A stretch of DNA of 64,000 bases, taken from positions 1 through 64,000 of the forward strand of contig NZ_JAFFPS010000006.1 in NCBI RefSeq assembly GCF_016919165.1, in the 5' to 3' direction. Of the stretch, positions 18,689-29,429 are shown piece after piece. The DNA comes from Leptospira chreensis. Its GTDB lineage: Bacteria; Spirochaetota; Leptospiria; Leptospirales; Leptospiraceae. A program made the translations under genes and the position numbers. Every line of letters begins with the position of its first letter. The stretch's first letter is position 1. The notes beneath the pieces were generated by a model. The model was not told the DNA's origin, did no database searches, and worked only from the letters and a program-made list of their open reading frames with translations.

Positions 18689-19954
18689 TTATTTAGAATG
18701 CAAAAAACGGAACACTTGCGGAAGAACATAATTACGGAATTCTTCGTTTACCCGTTTTTCTCCTCGGCAATCGTAATGGATATTATCTACAAATCGGTCG
18801 CTTGGGTAGGAAGAATCGGGAAAGAAAAAGAAGCCCACATCGGGATTTTCTCTAAAAAAAGTTTTTAGATCAGCCAGTAAATCTTGGGATTCCCTAGATT
18901 CTTGGCCTTCCTTCATCCAAGGCATATAAACCATTCCAAATTGAATTCCTTGGGAACGTGTGTATTCGATCAGTTCTTTTAATACAATAAAGTCTGGTTT
19001 GTGATACACATAAGGTTTTGGATTGGATCGCTCGGCTTCCCATTCCTTTCTAATCAATTCTTTAGAAAACAAAACAAGTTCTGGTTTCAATCGATTGGAA
19101 ATATTGTATTTTCCAAAGTGGCGATTGATTTGGTCTTCAATGGTAAAATTGTCTTCTAATTGGGAAGATGCTGGTTTACAAAGTCCTGCTTCTACATTTT
19201 CACAGGACTCACAAAACAAAGACCGTGCTTTGTAATTTTTATCTACCTTCCAATTGGTTTGGCTTAAGGCATTGCGAATCGCACCATGAAATCTGTAGGA
19301 TTCGTATAGAAGTGGAGTTGCTTTGGAAAGGATAAACAAACGTTCCACACCAGAGTATTGTTCGGATAGTTCCGAAAATGTAAATTGGTGGAGGTAACGA
19401 TGGCCAAAAAATTCCCAAAGGATTTGGTTTGCGTCTTCTTGTTTTCCACTATAGCTGATAATATTGGTAGGAGTGGGTGTGCGAAAAAAATTCTTCTCGA
19501 TTCCTTCTTTCCACCTTCGATTCATAAAAGCGGGAATGGTTTCGTTTTCCTTTACTGATTTGCCATCGGGATCGTACAAAGGTGGGCCATACCCCGTAGA
19601 ATATAGTTTTGGGGATGCGGCAAATAAAACCATCTTCGGTTTGGCATTTCCCTTTTTTAAATACTTATCCAAAAAGAAACGATAGTACTTTGGCCCCATG
19701 GCCGGCAAACTATGATTATAAACAGAATATTCAATACCTGGTTCTCTCGGATAACCGGCAAGAGCCATTGAGCGAGAATCACCTAACACAATAATATCGG
19801 CATCACCCTTTCCCGATTCGACAAAGTTTTTCTTTAAGTTTACAAAGAAAATTTCTGGTTGTTCCAAATAGTGGATTCCTGTAAACCGAACCACAAGTTC
19901 CAATACCAAAAAAACTAAGAGGGTGATCCCTATTCCTAAAAATTTAGAACGCAA
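18689..19954 (-). CDS. DUF1574-family SGNH-like protein, MBOAT partner
   Basis: A 421-residue protein with one N-terminal membrane anchor (IGITLLVFLVLELVVRF) and an extracytoplasmic domain. The motif IIVLGDSRSMALAGYP corresponds to block I (GDS) of SGNH hydrolases. A later YDCRGEKRVNEEFRNYV could contribute the C-terminal catalytic histidine/aspartate region, although the usual DxxH is altered to IHYDCRGEK with His just before. DUF1574 is abundant in Leptospira. It overlaps the upstream MBOAT gene by 11 bases, mirroring AlgI/AlgJ pairs in which the second protein transfers the acyl group to a polysaccharide. The glycan target is unknown. Confidence 0.77.
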   Translation of the reverse strand: MRSKFLGIGITLLVFLVLELVVRFTGIHYLEQPEIFFVNLKKNFVESGKGDADIIVLGDSRSMALAGYPREPGIEYSVYNHSLPAMGPKYYRFFLDKYLKKGNAKPKMVLFAASPKLYSTGYGPPLYDPDGKSVKENETIPAFMNRRWKEGIEKNFFRTPTPTNIISYSGKQEDANQILWEFFGHRYLHQFTFSELSEQYSGVERLFILSKATPLLYESYRFHGAIRNALSQTNWKVDKNYKARSLFCESCENVEAGLCKPASSQLEDNFTIEDQINRHFGKYNISNRLKPELVLFSKELIRKEWEAERSNPKPYVYHKPDFIVLKELIEYTRSQGIQFGMVYMPWMKEGQESRESQDLLADLKTFFRENPDVGFFFFPDSSYPSDRFVDNIHYDCRGEKRVNEEFRNYVLPQVFRFLHSK

Positions 19955-21500
19955 AGTAGATTACCTCCTTCCCAAAAACTCCACGAGTGAGAATGAGAAA
20001 TCCCATAAAGGATAATACAAAAACTTGGACAAGAGGATGGGATACAAAAACCCAATACCTTTCTTTTTTAAAGTAAGTGATTCCATCAATGATAAGCAGT
20101 GGTAAGAAGATTCTGAAGTATTCTCCAAAAAGTCCCACCATATCCTTAATATTATTGTTTGGATTCATATCCCAATTCCAAAAGGACAAAATTTTTCCCA
20201 TATAGAGAAACATCATGTTGGCATCATAAGAACGAAATCCTACACCACTAAACACTACGAGTGTATAAATCAATACGCGACTAAAGGTTCCTGTGAGTAT
20301 GCTGAGAAGTTTTTCTTGTAACGAAGGTTTTGTGAGTTCATCAGTTTCTTTTTTGTCTTCTTTCTTTTTAGCAAAAAAGACTAGATAGATGATGGTGTAA
20401 ATACCTTGCAAACATCCCCAAGTGATAAAGGTCCAATTGGCGCCGTGCCAAAGCCCCGATAAGAAAAAGATAATAAATAAGTTTCTGTACTGGGCAAACT
20501 TACCGTATTTACTTCCCCCAAGAGAAATATAAATATAATCCCGAAACCACCGATTCAGTGTTACATGCCAACGATTCCAAAACTCGGTTGGTGTTTTCGA
20601 AAATTCTGGAGTTTCAAAATTGATGGTGAGAGTGACACCGAGAAGGCGGGAAACACCAAGAGCAATAAAAGAATACCCAGCAAAGTCACAGTAGATCTGC
20701 GTTAAAAATAAAAATCCACCAGCAAACACTTGAGAACCATCCATGGCTTGGATGATGTCTGGATTTTGTGTGTAAATGGACTTTCCTGCAAGGAAGACTT
20801 GGTCTACATAGGTGGCTAGGTTATCGGCCACATAAACTTTCATAAAGTAACCAAGAAGGATGTCATACAATCCTTTCTGCACCCCGTCCATTGTAGGGAA
20901 TTTTGGTTTTTTCAATTGAGGGAGAAGGTCTTGGGCTCTTTCAATCGGACCTGCGACAAGTTGCGGAAAATAATTCACAAAGAGAGCAAAATCAAAGAAG
21001 TCGCGTTCCGCTTTGATCTGTTTCCGAAACACATCAATGGTGTAGGACATGGTTTGGAAGGTATAAAAACTGATCCCTACAGGAAGGATGATATTTCGTA
21101 ACAAATACGTATTGGTATCGGTTGCCGCCGTGGAACCAAGCCACAAAGCCAATTGGTTCCACGAATCAATGAGGTTTACTGCGAAAAAATCGTAGTACTT
21201 CATGGTAAAGAGTAGGCCCAAGTTAGCGATTATGGAAACTGATAGATAGAGGCGGCGGCGGGTTTTGTTTTCTGTGCCTTCAATGAAGATAGCAGCACAA
21301 TAGTCGATAACGGTACTAATGAGAATGAGGGTGAGAAAAAACCACTCCCACCATCCATAAAAAAAGTAGGATGCTAGTAACAACCAAAGGTTCTGCGCGC
21401 GGTAGGCCCATTTTTGTTTTCCGGCAAACCATCCGAATCCCAAAAAGACCGCATACACGATAAGAAAGAAGATGAAAAAGACAAAGGTATTAAAAAGCAT
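19944..21500 (-). CDS. MBOAT-family O-acyltransferase (AlgI-like)
   Basis: A 518-residue polytopic membrane protein. MBOAT hallmarks are [59 protein letters not shown], and [19 protein letters not shown] followed by [16 protein letters not shown], which holds the invariant histidine. AlgI-type MBOATs pass acyl groups from cytoplasmic acyl donors across the membrane for glycan acetylation. The gene is followed by an overlapping DUF1574 gene and is divergent from recQ. Length and about eleven membrane segments fit the family. Confidence 0.93.
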   Translation of the reverse strand: MLFNTFVFFIFFLIVYAVFLGFGWFAGKQKWAYRAQNLWLLLASYFFYGWWEWFFLTLILISTVIDYCAAIFIEGTENKTRRRLYLSVSIIANLGLLFTMKYYDFFAVNLIDSWNQLALWLGSTAATDTNTYLLRNIILPVGISFYTFQTMSYTIDVFRKQIKAERDFFDFALFVNYFPQLVAGPIERAQDLLPQLKKPKFPTMDGVQKGLYDILLGYFMKVYVADNLATYVDQVFLAGKSIYTQNPDIIQAMDGSQVFAGGFLFLTQIYCDFAGYSFIALGVSRLLGVTLTINFETPEFSKTPTEFWNRWHVTLNRWFRDYIYISLGGSKYGKFAQYRNLFIIFFLSGLWHGANWTFITWGCLQGIYTIIYLVFFAKKKEDKKETDELTKPSLQEKLLSILTGTFSRVLIYTLVVFSGVGFRSYDANMMFLYMGKILSFWNWDMNPNNNIKDMVGLFGEYFRIFLPLLIIDGITYFKKERYWVFVSHPLVQVFVLSFMGFLILTRGVFGKEVIYFAF

Positions 21501-21559
21501 CGGTCTTCGTTACAATTTCCGGATCACTCGATTCTGTAAAATTCAAAAATGGGGGTAAA

Positions 21560-23467
21560 ATGGGGAATCTTATCGTTGACCCTTTCGGATTTACGGAAAT
21601 CTTGAGAGTTACCTTGGATCTACGATCGGAACTCAAAACCAAATTCGGTTTTTCGGAATTTCGCCCGGGCCAAGAAGAGGCCATTCGTTCCGTGCTTATG
21701 GGGCAAGACACCTTGGCCATTTTACCGACGGGTGCCGGAAAGTCTCTCATCTACCAACTCCCTGCGGCCATCCAAACAAACAAACTAACATTAGTTATCT
21801 CTCCTCTCATTGCTCTGATGAAAGACCAAACCGAGAGTTTACTTGCCAAAGGAATTCCTGCAGCTTTTTGTAATTCTACTCAGGATGAAGTGGAACAAAT
21901 GACCATCCTTGCCAAATCGGTGAAGGGCGAAATTCGAGTCCTACTCGTTTCACCAGAACGGGCTCTGTCCAATGGATTTCTTCGTATCTTTCGAGAACTC
22001 GATTTGTTTTCCCTTGTTGTGGATGAAGCCCATTGTGTGTCGCAATGGGGACATGACTTTCGTCCCGAATACCGCCAAATCCATGTTTTACGAGAACGCC
22101 ACCCTCGCCCTAATTTTCCTATCCTGGCCCTGACAGCAACGGCTACAGAAAAAGTCCAAAAGGATGTTCAGTCTTCTCTTGGGATGAAGACACCTAACGT
22201 GGTTCTATCTACTTTTTTTAGGCCCAATTTAAAATTCAGTGTGGAATACCCTGCTGCCGAAAGGGACAAAGCCGACAGACTGATAGAACTTTTAGAACCA
22301 TGGAAAGACGGAAGAAAATTTCCGGGACGAGCCATCGTTTACTGTGCCACTCGGAAAAAAACCGATGAGACCTATGATCTTTTGAAAGACTTTGGATTCT
22401 CTGTAGGAAAATACCATGCCGGTAGAACTGATGGGATCCGAGAACGAACCCAAAATGCTTATACCTCTGGTAAAGTTCCTATCCTTGTCGCCACCAATGC
22501 CTTTGGAATGGGGATGGACCAACCTGATGTTCGTTTGGTGGTGCATTACCAAGTTCCTGCCTCTCTGGAAGCTTATTACCAAGAAGCGGGTCGGGCTGGA
22601 AGAGATGGACTTGGTTCGGAATGTGTTTTGTTTTATAAAGCGGGGGATGTTGCCACCCAAACCTTTATGTTGTCCAAAGAAACCAACTTCAAAGGGGGCG
22701 ACACTCTTCTCAAATACATCAAGGAATATGCCAATAAAGAAGAATGTAGGCAGGTCCAACTTTGTTCCTACTTTGGCGAAACCATTTCTCCTTGTGGAAG
22801 TTGTGATATCTGCACTGAAATCGGTGCCAATCTCCATCGTTCCAAGTTTTTAAAAACAGAGGCAGCCAAGGTTCAAAAGAAAAATGAAAAAAGGGATTAT
22901 CCACTTTCCGAATGGGAAGAAGAAACCATTCAAAATTTTTTGAAAGAACATCCGGCCGTATTTGGAAAAACCATCATTGCCAAAACTCTTGTGGGCAAAC
23001 GCACTAAAGATGTACTCAGATACAGAATGGAACGAAATCCATTCCATGGAAAATTGGATGGGATCCCCGAAGAAGCAGTTGTCGCAAAATTAGAAATCTG
23101 GGTGGAACAAAAAAAAGTTCTCGTGGCCGGAGCCAAATATCCAAAACTCTATTTACCCAATTTTACAAAAATAAAAACAAAAGTAGCAGCATCTAACTCT
23201 GATGATGTGAGTGGTTCCATTTCTAAAGTCAAAAAACCACCCACCCTCAATTCACAAATTCTAAAAGAACTCATAAACTACCGAGATCGGAAAGCAAGAC
23301 AACTCAAATGGAAAAAGTTTATGGTATTTCAAAATCCAGTTCTCAAACGAATTGCAGAAAGAAAACCAAAGAACTTATCCGAACTAGAAGCCACAAAAGG
23401 TGTGGGGCCGGCCAAAGTGGAACGGTTTGGAAATGATATCATTGAAATCTTATCCAAATGGGACTAA
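21560..23467 (+). CDS. recQ: ATP-dependent DNA helicase RecQ
   Basis: A 635-residue 3'-5' DNA helicase for recombination repair. Domains in order: SF2 helicase core with the Q-like [13 protein letters not shown], Walker [13 protein letters not shown] box [19 protein letters not shown], motif [11 protein letters not shown], motif [12 protein letters not shown]; a RecQ zinc domain with four cysteines ([19 protein letters not shown]); a winged-helix region; and a C-terminal HRDC domain (about 565-635) ending in the helix-hairpin-helix-like [16 protein letters not shown]. The start follows GGGGGTAAA. All motifs look intact. It stands alone between the divergent MBOAT gene and a dihydroorotase. 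Confidence 0.95.
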   Translation: MGNLIVDPFGFTEILRVTLDLRSELKTKFGFSEFRPGQEEAIRSVLMGQDTLAILPTGAGKSLIYQLPAAIQTNKLTLVISPLIALMKDQTESLLAKGIPAAFCNSTQDEVEQMTILAKSVKGEIRVLLVSPERALSNGFLRIFRELDLFSLVVDEAHCVSQWGHDFRPEYRQIHVLRERHPRPNFPILALTATATEKVQKDVQSSLGMKTPNVVLSTFFRPNLKFSVEYPAAERDKADRLIELLEPWKDGRKFPGRAIVYCATRKKTDETYDLLKDFGFSVGKYHAGRTDGIRERTQNAYTSGKVPILVATNAFGMGMDQPDVRLVVHYQVPASLEAYYQEAGRAGRDGLGSECVLFYKAGDVATQTFMLSKETNFKGGDTLLKYIKEYANKEECRQVQLCSYFGETISPCGSCDICTEIGANLHRSKFLKTEAAKVQKKNEKRDYPLSEWEEETIQNFLKEHPAVFGKTIIAKTLVGKRTKDVLRYRMERNPFHGKLDGIPEEAVVAKLEIWVEQKKVLVAGAKYPKLYLPNFTKIKTKVAASNSDDVSGSISKVKKPPTLNSQILKELINYRDRKARQLKWKKFMVFQNPVLKRIAERKPKNLSELEATKGVGPAKVERFGNDIIEILSKWD

Positions 23468-23468
23468 G

Positions 23469-23511
23469 AAGTCTCCTTGAATCAAAACAAAACCTCAACT
23501 TGAGACTTTTT
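23469..23511 (+). terminator. Possible recQ terminator
   Basis: AAGTCTC at 23469-23475 pairs with GAGACTT at 23502-23508, with TTGA/TCAA pairing further inside, and is followed by T at 23507-23511. The loop is long and the stem interrupted, so this is a weak call. Confidence 0.35.
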
Positions 23512-23621
23512 GTCCCATTCTATAACGGATTGGGAACAAGGTTCTAAACACTCTCAAATCCCAAGTAAATTCCCTTGAAACTTTCCTAGTCTCTTAGAAT
23601 CTGCAGATTCATAGGGGCAAA

Positions 23622-24866
23622 ATGGAAAAAATTGCAGGGAAGATCATTACACATGAAAGAGAATTTGAAGGGACAATTTCTTTTGATCCCATTTCTGGAC
23701 TCATCACATCTGTAAAAGAAGGGATCGATCCCGAGGCAGACCAATTCCCCGATGGTTCGGTCATTTTTCCTGGTTTTGGTGATATCCACATCCATGCACG
23801 AGAGGATGTGAGCGGAAAACATACCTACAAAGAAGATTTTATCTCTGCCGGCAATGCCGCCATCAACGGAGGTGTGATCCATGTAGCTGATATGCCAAAC
23901 AATCCCGTTCCTCCCATTGATGATGAAACTTATGCCGCAAAACAAGCGCTCACGACTAAAGCCCCCATCCAAATCACTTTGTATGCAGGCATTGGCCCTC
24001 ATACCAAACCATTAACAAAAAAGGTTCCTTATAAAGTATTTATGGGTCCGTCCATTGGCGAATTGTTCTTTCATGACAATGCTTCCTTAGAAGAAGTCAT
24101 CAAACATTATGTTGGCCAAGACATTAGTTTCCACTGTGAAGATCCTGAAATCTTAATTGCTAACCAATCACAACCCACCCACGAAGAAAGACGCCCCAAA
24201 GAAGCAGAAACCGTGGCGACTGATTTTGCTTTGTATTTAATAGAGAAATACAACTTAAAAGGAAAACTTTGCCACTATTCCACAAAAGATGGGCTTTCTA
24301 AAATCATCGCGGCCAAAAAAAGAGGAGTGAATGTCACTTGTGAAGTCACACCTACCCATTTGATGTTTGATACGAATATGTTGACAGAAACCAACCACAA
24401 GTGGTTTCAAATGAATCCACCACTCCGGGGTAGAGAAGACCGGGAAGCCATGGTCAAAGGAATTCTCGATGGACATATTGACTATTTGGCAACGGACCAT
24501 GCCCCTCATTCTATCGAAGAAAAACAAAAAGGGACAAGTGGGATCTCACAATTAGATACTTATGGGTTATTTGTCACCTATATGATACTCAAACTAAACA
24601 TTCCGAGGACTACCATTGCCAGAATATGTGCCAAAAACCCGGGAGAATTCGTTTCTCCTTACTTACCAAACAAGTTTGGAAAAGGGGTTGGTGTCATTAA
24701 CGAAGGTTATGCGGCTAATTTTTCTATCCTAAATTTAAAAAAACCAGTTGAATTTCAAAAATCAATGGTTAAAAGTAAGTCCGGATGGTCACCCTTTGAA
24801 GGATTCCAATTTCCTGGATCTATCGAAGCCGTCTATTTTTTAGGCAAAAAAATACATGCAAAATGA
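23622..24866 (+). CDS. pyrC: Dihydroorotase (amidohydrolase family)
   Basis: A 414-residue metal-dependent enzyme, most likely cyclising carbamoyl aspartate to dihydroorotate in pyrimidine synthesis. The metal-binding HIHARED motif follows GFGDI; other ligands are in SFHCEDPEIL, KLCHYSTKDGL and the aspartate of LATDHAPHS. VTCEVTPTHLMF and WFQMNPPLRGREDREAM are strong dihydroorotase signatures. The usual carboxylated-lysine position is not obvious, so the metal site may be of a divergent type. The end overlaps the next GGDEF/EAL gene by 11 bases, an unexpected coupling. Allantoinase or dihydropyrimidinase is less likely given the NPPLR motif. Confidence 0.87.
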   Translation: MEKIAGKIITHEREFEGTISFDPISGLITSVKEGIDPEADQFPDGSVIFPGFGDIHIHAREDVSGKHTYKEDFISAGNAAINGGVIHVADMPNNPVPPIDDETYAAKQALTTKAPIQITLYAGIGPHTKPLTKKVPYKVFMGPSIGELFFHDNASLEEVIKHYVGQDISFHCEDPEILIANQSQPTHEERRPKEAETVATDFALYLIEKYNLKGKLCHYSTKDGLSKIIAAKKRGVNVTCEVTPTHLMFDTNMLTETNHKWFQMNPPLRGREDREAMVKGILDGHIDYLATDHAPHSIEEKQKGTSGISQLDTYGLFVTYMILKLNIPRTTIARICAKNPGEFVSPYLPNKFGKGVGVINEGYAANFSILNLKKPVEFQKSMVKSKSGWSPFEGFQFPGSIEAVYFLGKKIHAK

Positions 24867-26940
24867 GCCTTTAGGCAGTAAAATTCTATCAGGACTCACA
24901 GTTAAGTCACTCCTTGCGGAGTATCCCAATAGCTTTCAAGTGATGGATTGGGATGGAAATTTTATTTCTGTTACCGAACGATTTGCCCGGTTTCTGGAAT
25001 TTGAACAAAAAGAGATTGTGGGTAAGTCCATAGTTGATTTTACCCAAGAAGACGACAAAGAGAACACGAAAGACACCTTCGATAGTTTGGGTGAGAATCC
25101 TAATATTGTAAATTTTGAAAATAGACTGGTAACCAAATCGAATGAAGAAGTTTGGATCATTTGGTTATTCATCCCTTTGCGAGAATCCAAAATCATTCTG
25201 GGTTTTGACCGCGATGTCACCATCCAAAAAGACATATCCTTCGAATTCCTCCTGCAACAACAAAAGTACAAATCCATTTTCGACAACTTACCTATGGGTA
25301 TTGCCATCACTGATGAAAAAGGAAAAATCATTGAGACCAATAAAACGGCAAGAACCTATTTTAACATCCAAGACGGCGAACTTTTAAACCGGACCTTAAA
25401 CATTCGAAAATACACACTCATCCAACCCAACGGAAGTAAAATTTATCCAAGAAATTCCAGCCTGATGCGAGCCCTTCGTCACAAAGAAGTGATTCGTAAT
25501 ATGGAAATTGGTCTGATCAAAGAAGATAAAATCACCTGGTTTGATATTTTAGCAACACCGATCCCCATGGAAAACTTTGGATTGGCTGTTGCCTTTCTTG
25601 ACATCACCCAAAGAAGACATGCGGAAGAAAAAATTGCTTATCTAGCTTTTTTTGACCAACTCACAAACCTTCCCAATCGGAACTCACTGATCGATAAACT
25701 CTTTCCTATCTTTGAAGAAGCCAGAAGGCATGGAAACCTTGTGGGAGTTCTTGCTATCGATTTAGATAATTTCAAAATCATCAATGATTCCAGAGGCCAT
25801 GACTTTGGTGACAAAATCATAAAACTTGTTGCTTACCGAATCCGCGAAAGCATTCGCGTGTATGATTTGATCAGTAGACAAGGGGGAGATGAGTTTACCG
25901 TTGTTTTACCGGATCTATCAAATGAAAGAGATGCGGCTGTAATTTCTGAATCCATTTTAGATGCTATGACTCATCCTTTTGTGATCGATGGAGAGAGGAT
26001 TTTTGTTAATATTTCTATTGGCATCGCCTTATACCCTACAGACGGAAAAGATTCCAATACACTTTTAAAAAATGCAGATAGTGCTCTTAACTTAGCGAAA
26101 GCCCAAGGGAAAAACTGTTATGTATTTTTTACGGAAGAACTCCAAACCGTTGTTGCCGAACGATTAGAAATCGAAAATCGAATGCGGATCGCCATCATTG
26201 AAAATCAATTCACTTTGATGTACCAACCCAAAATTGATCTTTATACAAGAAAACCTGTGGGTGTAGAAGCTCTCATACGTTGGCGCCACCCCGAACGCGG
26301 TCTAATCTCTCCGAATGTATTCATTCCAATCTCCGAAGAAACAGGAATGATTTTAGCCATCGGGGAATGGGTGATCAAGTCTGCCATCCAAACCATGCGC
26401 ATTTGGAAAGATGCAGGAGTGAATGATGTTTCGATGGCGGTGAATATCTCCACCAAACAGTTCAAACACGAACGATTGATTTCTACTATCGCCGAAAATT
26501 TGAAACTTTTTAAAGTGGATCCACATGACTTAGAAGTGGAACTCACCGAAAGTTCAGTAATGGAAAATGCGGATGCTGCCGTTCGCACCATGCAAGAAAT
26601 TCGTAAACTCGGTGCCAAAATTGCCATCGATGACTTTGGAACAGGTTACAGTAGCTTGGGGTATTTGAAAAAACTCCCCATTTCTTCCTTAAAAATTGAC
26701 CGTTCTTTTGTTTCCGAGATCACTTCCGACAAAGACTCCAAAACCATCATCCATGCAGTGTCCAACCTTGCACATAACCTTGGTTTGAGTGTGGTTGCAG
26801 AAGGTGCGGAAACTGCAGAACAAGTAGAGTTACTTGCAGAAAGTGGAGTCGACCTCATTCAGGGATTTTTCTTTGCCAAACCGATGACTTCTGAGGATTG
26901 CCTTCATTTTCTGAAGACAGAACTTGGAATTTCGGATTGA
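24856..26940 (+). CDS. PAS-PAS-GGDEF-EAL cyclic-di-GMP signalling protein
   Basis: A 694-residue cytoplasmic protein. Two PAS domains (about 18-125 and 130-255; FQVMDWDGNFISVTERF, NLPMGIAITDEKGKIIETN) precede a GGDEF domain with intact LDNFKIINDSRGHDFGD and RQGGDEF, plus an RVYD inhibitory-site motif five residues before GGDEF. The EAL domain keeps EALIRW, VELTESSVME and IDDFGTGYSSL; the late AEGVET motif reads AEGAET. Both synthesis and breakdown of cyclic di-GMP are possible from the sequence. It overlaps pyrC by 11 bases. No membrane segment is present, so the signal is likely intracellular (redox, oxygen or small ligand). Confidence 0.93.
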   Translation: MQNEPLGSKILSGLTVKSLLAEYPNSFQVMDWDGNFISVTERFARFLEFEQKEIVGKSIVDFTQEDDKENTKDTFDSLGENPNIVNFENRLVTKSNEEVWIIWLFIPLRESKIILGFDRDVTIQKDISFEFLLQQQKYKSIFDNLPMGIAITDEKGKIIETNKTARTYFNIQDGELLNRTLNIRKYTLIQPNGSKIYPRNSSLMRALRHKEVIRNMEIGLIKEDKITWFDILATPIPMENFGLAVAFLDITQRRHAEEKIAYLAFFDQLTNLPNRNSLIDKLFPIFEEARRHGNLVGVLAIDLDNFKIINDSRGHDFGDKIIKLVAYRIRESIRVYDLISRQGGDEFTVVLPDLSNERDAAVISESILDAMTHPFVIDGERIFVNISIGIALYPTDGKDSNTLLKNADSALNLAKAQGKNCYVFFTEELQTVVAERLEIENRMRIAIIENQFTLMYQPKIDLYTRKPVGVEALIRWRHPERGLISPNVFIPISEETGMILAIGEWVIKSAIQTMRIWKDAGVNDVSMAVNISTKQFKHERLISTIAENLKLFKVDPHDLEVELTESSVMENADAAVRTMQEIRKLGAKIAIDDFGTGYSSLGYLKKLPISSLKIDRSFVSEITSDKDSKTIIHAVSNLAHNLGLSVVAEGAETAEQVELLAESGVDLIQGFFFAKPMTSEDCLHFLKTELGISD

Positions 26941-26982
26941 CCCGTTCGCTTTCCCACCATTTTTATCAATTAAGGATTTCAC

Positions 26983-29382
26983 TTGAAACTTTCAGTTGAT
27001 TGGTTAAACGAATTTACCCCGCTCTCCCAGATTCCTTTTGAAAAGGTCCTGGAAAAAATTAATACCTCTATTTGCGAAATTGATGATGTGGAAGAATTCA
27101 GAGTCCACCTATCATCAGTTATCACAGTAAAAATCAAATCACTTGAAAAACATCCCAATGCGGAAAAACTACAAACCACCATTGCCAGTGATGGTTCCAA
27201 AGAATACCAAATTGTGACTGCGGCTACCAATGTAAAGGTCGGAGACATTGTTCCTCTGGCCCTGCCTGGAACCAAACTAGACGGAAAAGAAATTTTAGAT
27301 TCGGAACTACGTGGTGTTCGTTCCCAAGGGATGTATTGTTCTGAAAAAGAATTGGGCCTGGCTTTAGAATCTTCTGGAGTTTTGATTTTTCCTTCGGACA
27401 CAACGCTTGGAATTTCTGTTCGCAAATTATTTTTATGGGAAGATACTATCCTCACAATCGATAACAAATCGATCACACATAGGCCAGACCTTTGGAATCA
27501 TTTTGGATTTGCTCGGGAACTTTCATCCCAACTCCAATTACCTTTCCACCAATTTCCACTCCAAGCAGATGTAAAATTCGAATCTGGGAAAAATGGACTC
27601 TCGGTTACAAAATCAGAACACGCCCATGCCTATTATGTTTGTTCCATCCAAGACGTAAACATTGCTCCTTCCAATCCCAAAATCAAATCAAGGCTAGAAA
27701 AATGTGGGATTCGTTCCATCAACAATGTTGTGGACGTTTCCAATTATTTGCTTCTAGAACTCGGACAACCCACTCATTTTTTTGATAGAGAGAGATTACC
27801 ATCCACAACTTTCTCTGTTGTGAAATCTACAGAAGGAACTTCCTTTCCTCTTCTTGATGACACAACACCAAAATTACAAAAAGACCTCCTTCTCATTCAA
27901 AATGGAAAAGATCTTGTAGCACTAGCGGGTGTTATGGGAGGAAAAGATTCAGCTGTGATTGATTCCACAAAAAATATAGTAATGGAATCCGCTGTTTTTA
28001 AAAGAGAAGATGTTCGGTATACCATTCGTAAAACCAATATTCGTACAGAGTCTGCAGTTCGTTATGAAAAAGGTTTAGACAGTTTCACTTGTTTGCCTGT
28101 GATTCGCCGTGCTGTCCAACTGCTCAAAGAAAATGGAAATCCAAATATTAAGGTTTATGAACCAGAAGGATTCAACCATACAGAATCAAAATCAGTTACC
28201 ATCAAAACGAATCTTACTTTCCTTCGTCATAAATTAGGCAAAGACATTTCCCAAAACGAAGTCACAGAAATCTTAAACAAACTGGGATTCACTGTCACAA
28301 ACCAAGGAGAGGAACTCTCGGTTCTTGTTCCTAGATACAGACAGAATTATGATGTGACCATTCCGGAAGATCTTGTGGAAGAAATCGGAAGATCCATTGG
28401 ATATGCCTCCATCCAAACACAAGCTCTTTCTATGGCAGTGGAAACCCCCATTCGCAATCCACTCCGTGAGTTGGAACGAAGGGTAAAAAACTTCCTCGCA
28501 TTGGAAGTGGGATTTAACGAAGTATATAATTATTCTTTTGCCTCCCCTACAGATGCAAAATTTGAATCATCACAAGAAAGTTCCTCTTTAAAAATTGCGA
28601 ACGAAATGCCCGACGAACATTCGTTACTACGAAATAGTTTATTCCCGGGACTTATCAAACAAGCGAAAGTCAACCAAGACCGATTTGAAACTATCAATTT
28701 GTTTGAACTCGGAAGGACTTACCATAAAGAAGGAAAAGGTTCTGAACTAGCAGAAGAAAGACGTTGGCTCTCGATTCTTTCTCTTTCCAAAAACAAACCA
28801 AATGACCTAACTGCAGTTGAATTGGAATTTCTTAATTTAAGAGAAACCCTTTCGGAACTCTTTTTATATCTAAACCTTCCTAAGTTCGAATGGAAGAAAT
28901 CAACAAGAAACTACTTTCATCCCAATGCTGGACTTGTTTTAGAATATGACGGAACAGAAATTGCTGAATTGGGAATTCTGCATTCGCGTTATGCGGATGA
29001 ATATGACTTAAAACGCAGAGCCATTCTTTCCAAAATCAATATGGAAAAGTTAGTGGATGTTTGGGAAAAATACGGAAGGAATTCCCATTTCATTCCACCA
29101 TCTAACTTTCCACAAGGCCAACTGGATCTTTCTTTGCTTATGAACGAAAAAGATTCTACAGAATCCTTTGCGAACTTAGTAGAAACGATGAAAATTCCCG
29201 AGTTGGAATCTGTATATGTTCAAACCATCTTTAAAGGTGAGACCGTGGGTGAAGGAAAAAAATCGGTTACCTATCGATTCAAACTTATGTCCTATGACAA
29301 AACGTTCACCCAAGAAAGGTTTAAGGAACTTTCGGATTCACTCGTAGAAACAGCAAAAGCGAACGGATATAACTTACGATAA
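26983..29382 (+). CDS. pheT: Phenylalanine-tRNA ligase beta subunit
   Basis: A 799-residue subunit of the alpha2-beta2 enzyme that charges tRNA-Phe. Order of domains: N-terminal MKLSVDWLNEF, EMAP/OB tRNA-binding fold (about 40-150; HPNAEKLQTT), B3/B4 editing domain (HRPDLWNHFGFARELS; SINNVVDVSNYLLLELGQPTH), B5 domain, catalytic-like core (EEIGRSIGYASIQT), and C-terminal anticodon-binding FDX-ACB domain (SYDKTFTQERFKELSDSLV). Translation begins at a TTG (26983-26985) behind AAGGA; no in-frame ATG is nearer. The alpha subunit gene pheS is not adjacent. Confidence 0.96.
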   Translation: MKLSVDWLNEFTPLSQIPFEKVLEKINTSICEIDDVEEFRVHLSSVITVKIKSLEKHPNAEKLQTTIASDGSKEYQIVTAATNVKVGDIVPLALPGTKLDGKEILDSELRGVRSQGMYCSEKELGLALESSGVLIFPSDTTLGISVRKLFLWEDTILTIDNKSITHRPDLWNHFGFARELSSQLQLPFHQFPLQADVKFESGKNGLSVTKSEHAHAYYVCSIQDVNIAPSNPKIKSRLEKCGIRSINNVVDVSNYLLLELGQPTHFFDRERLPSTTFSVVKSTEGTSFPLLDDTTPKLQKDLLLIQNGKDLVALAGVMGGKDSAVIDSTKNIVMESAVFKREDVRYTIRKTNIRTESAVRYEKGLDSFTCLPVIRRAVQLLKENGNPNIKVYEPEGFNHTESKSVTIKTNLTFLRHKLGKDISQNEVTEILNKLGFTVTNQGEELSVLVPRYRQNYDVTIPEDLVEEIGRSIGYASIQTQALSMAVETPIRNPLRELERRVKNFLALEVGFNEVYNYSFASPTDAKFESSQESSSLKIANEMPDEHSLLRNSLFPGLIKQAKVNQDRFETINLFELGRTYHKEGKGSELAEERRWLSILSLSKNKPNDLTAVELEFLNLRETLSELFLYLNLPKFEWKKSTRNYFHPNAGLVLEYDGTEIAELGILHSRYADEYDLKRRAILSKINMEKLVDVWEKYGRNSHFIPPSNFPQGQLDLSLLMNEKDSTESFANLVETMKIPELESVYVQTIFKGETVGEGKKSVTYRFKLMSYDKTFTQERFKELSDSLVETAKANGYNLR

Positions 29383-29429
29383 ATTTGCTTTGACAAATCC
29401 CGATTTTTATCGGGAAATCATCCGAGTTT

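Noticed and set aside
22292..22837. A 181-codon minus-strand frame inside recQ
   Set aside because: It is antisense to the strongly conserved helicase motifs and shows no protein signature of its own.
29390..29415. A perfect TTGACA (29390) and a 7-bp hairpin before the 7TM-DISM phosphatase gene
   Set aside because: There is no -10 element at suitable spacing and no T run after the hairpin, so neither a promoter nor a terminator is supported.
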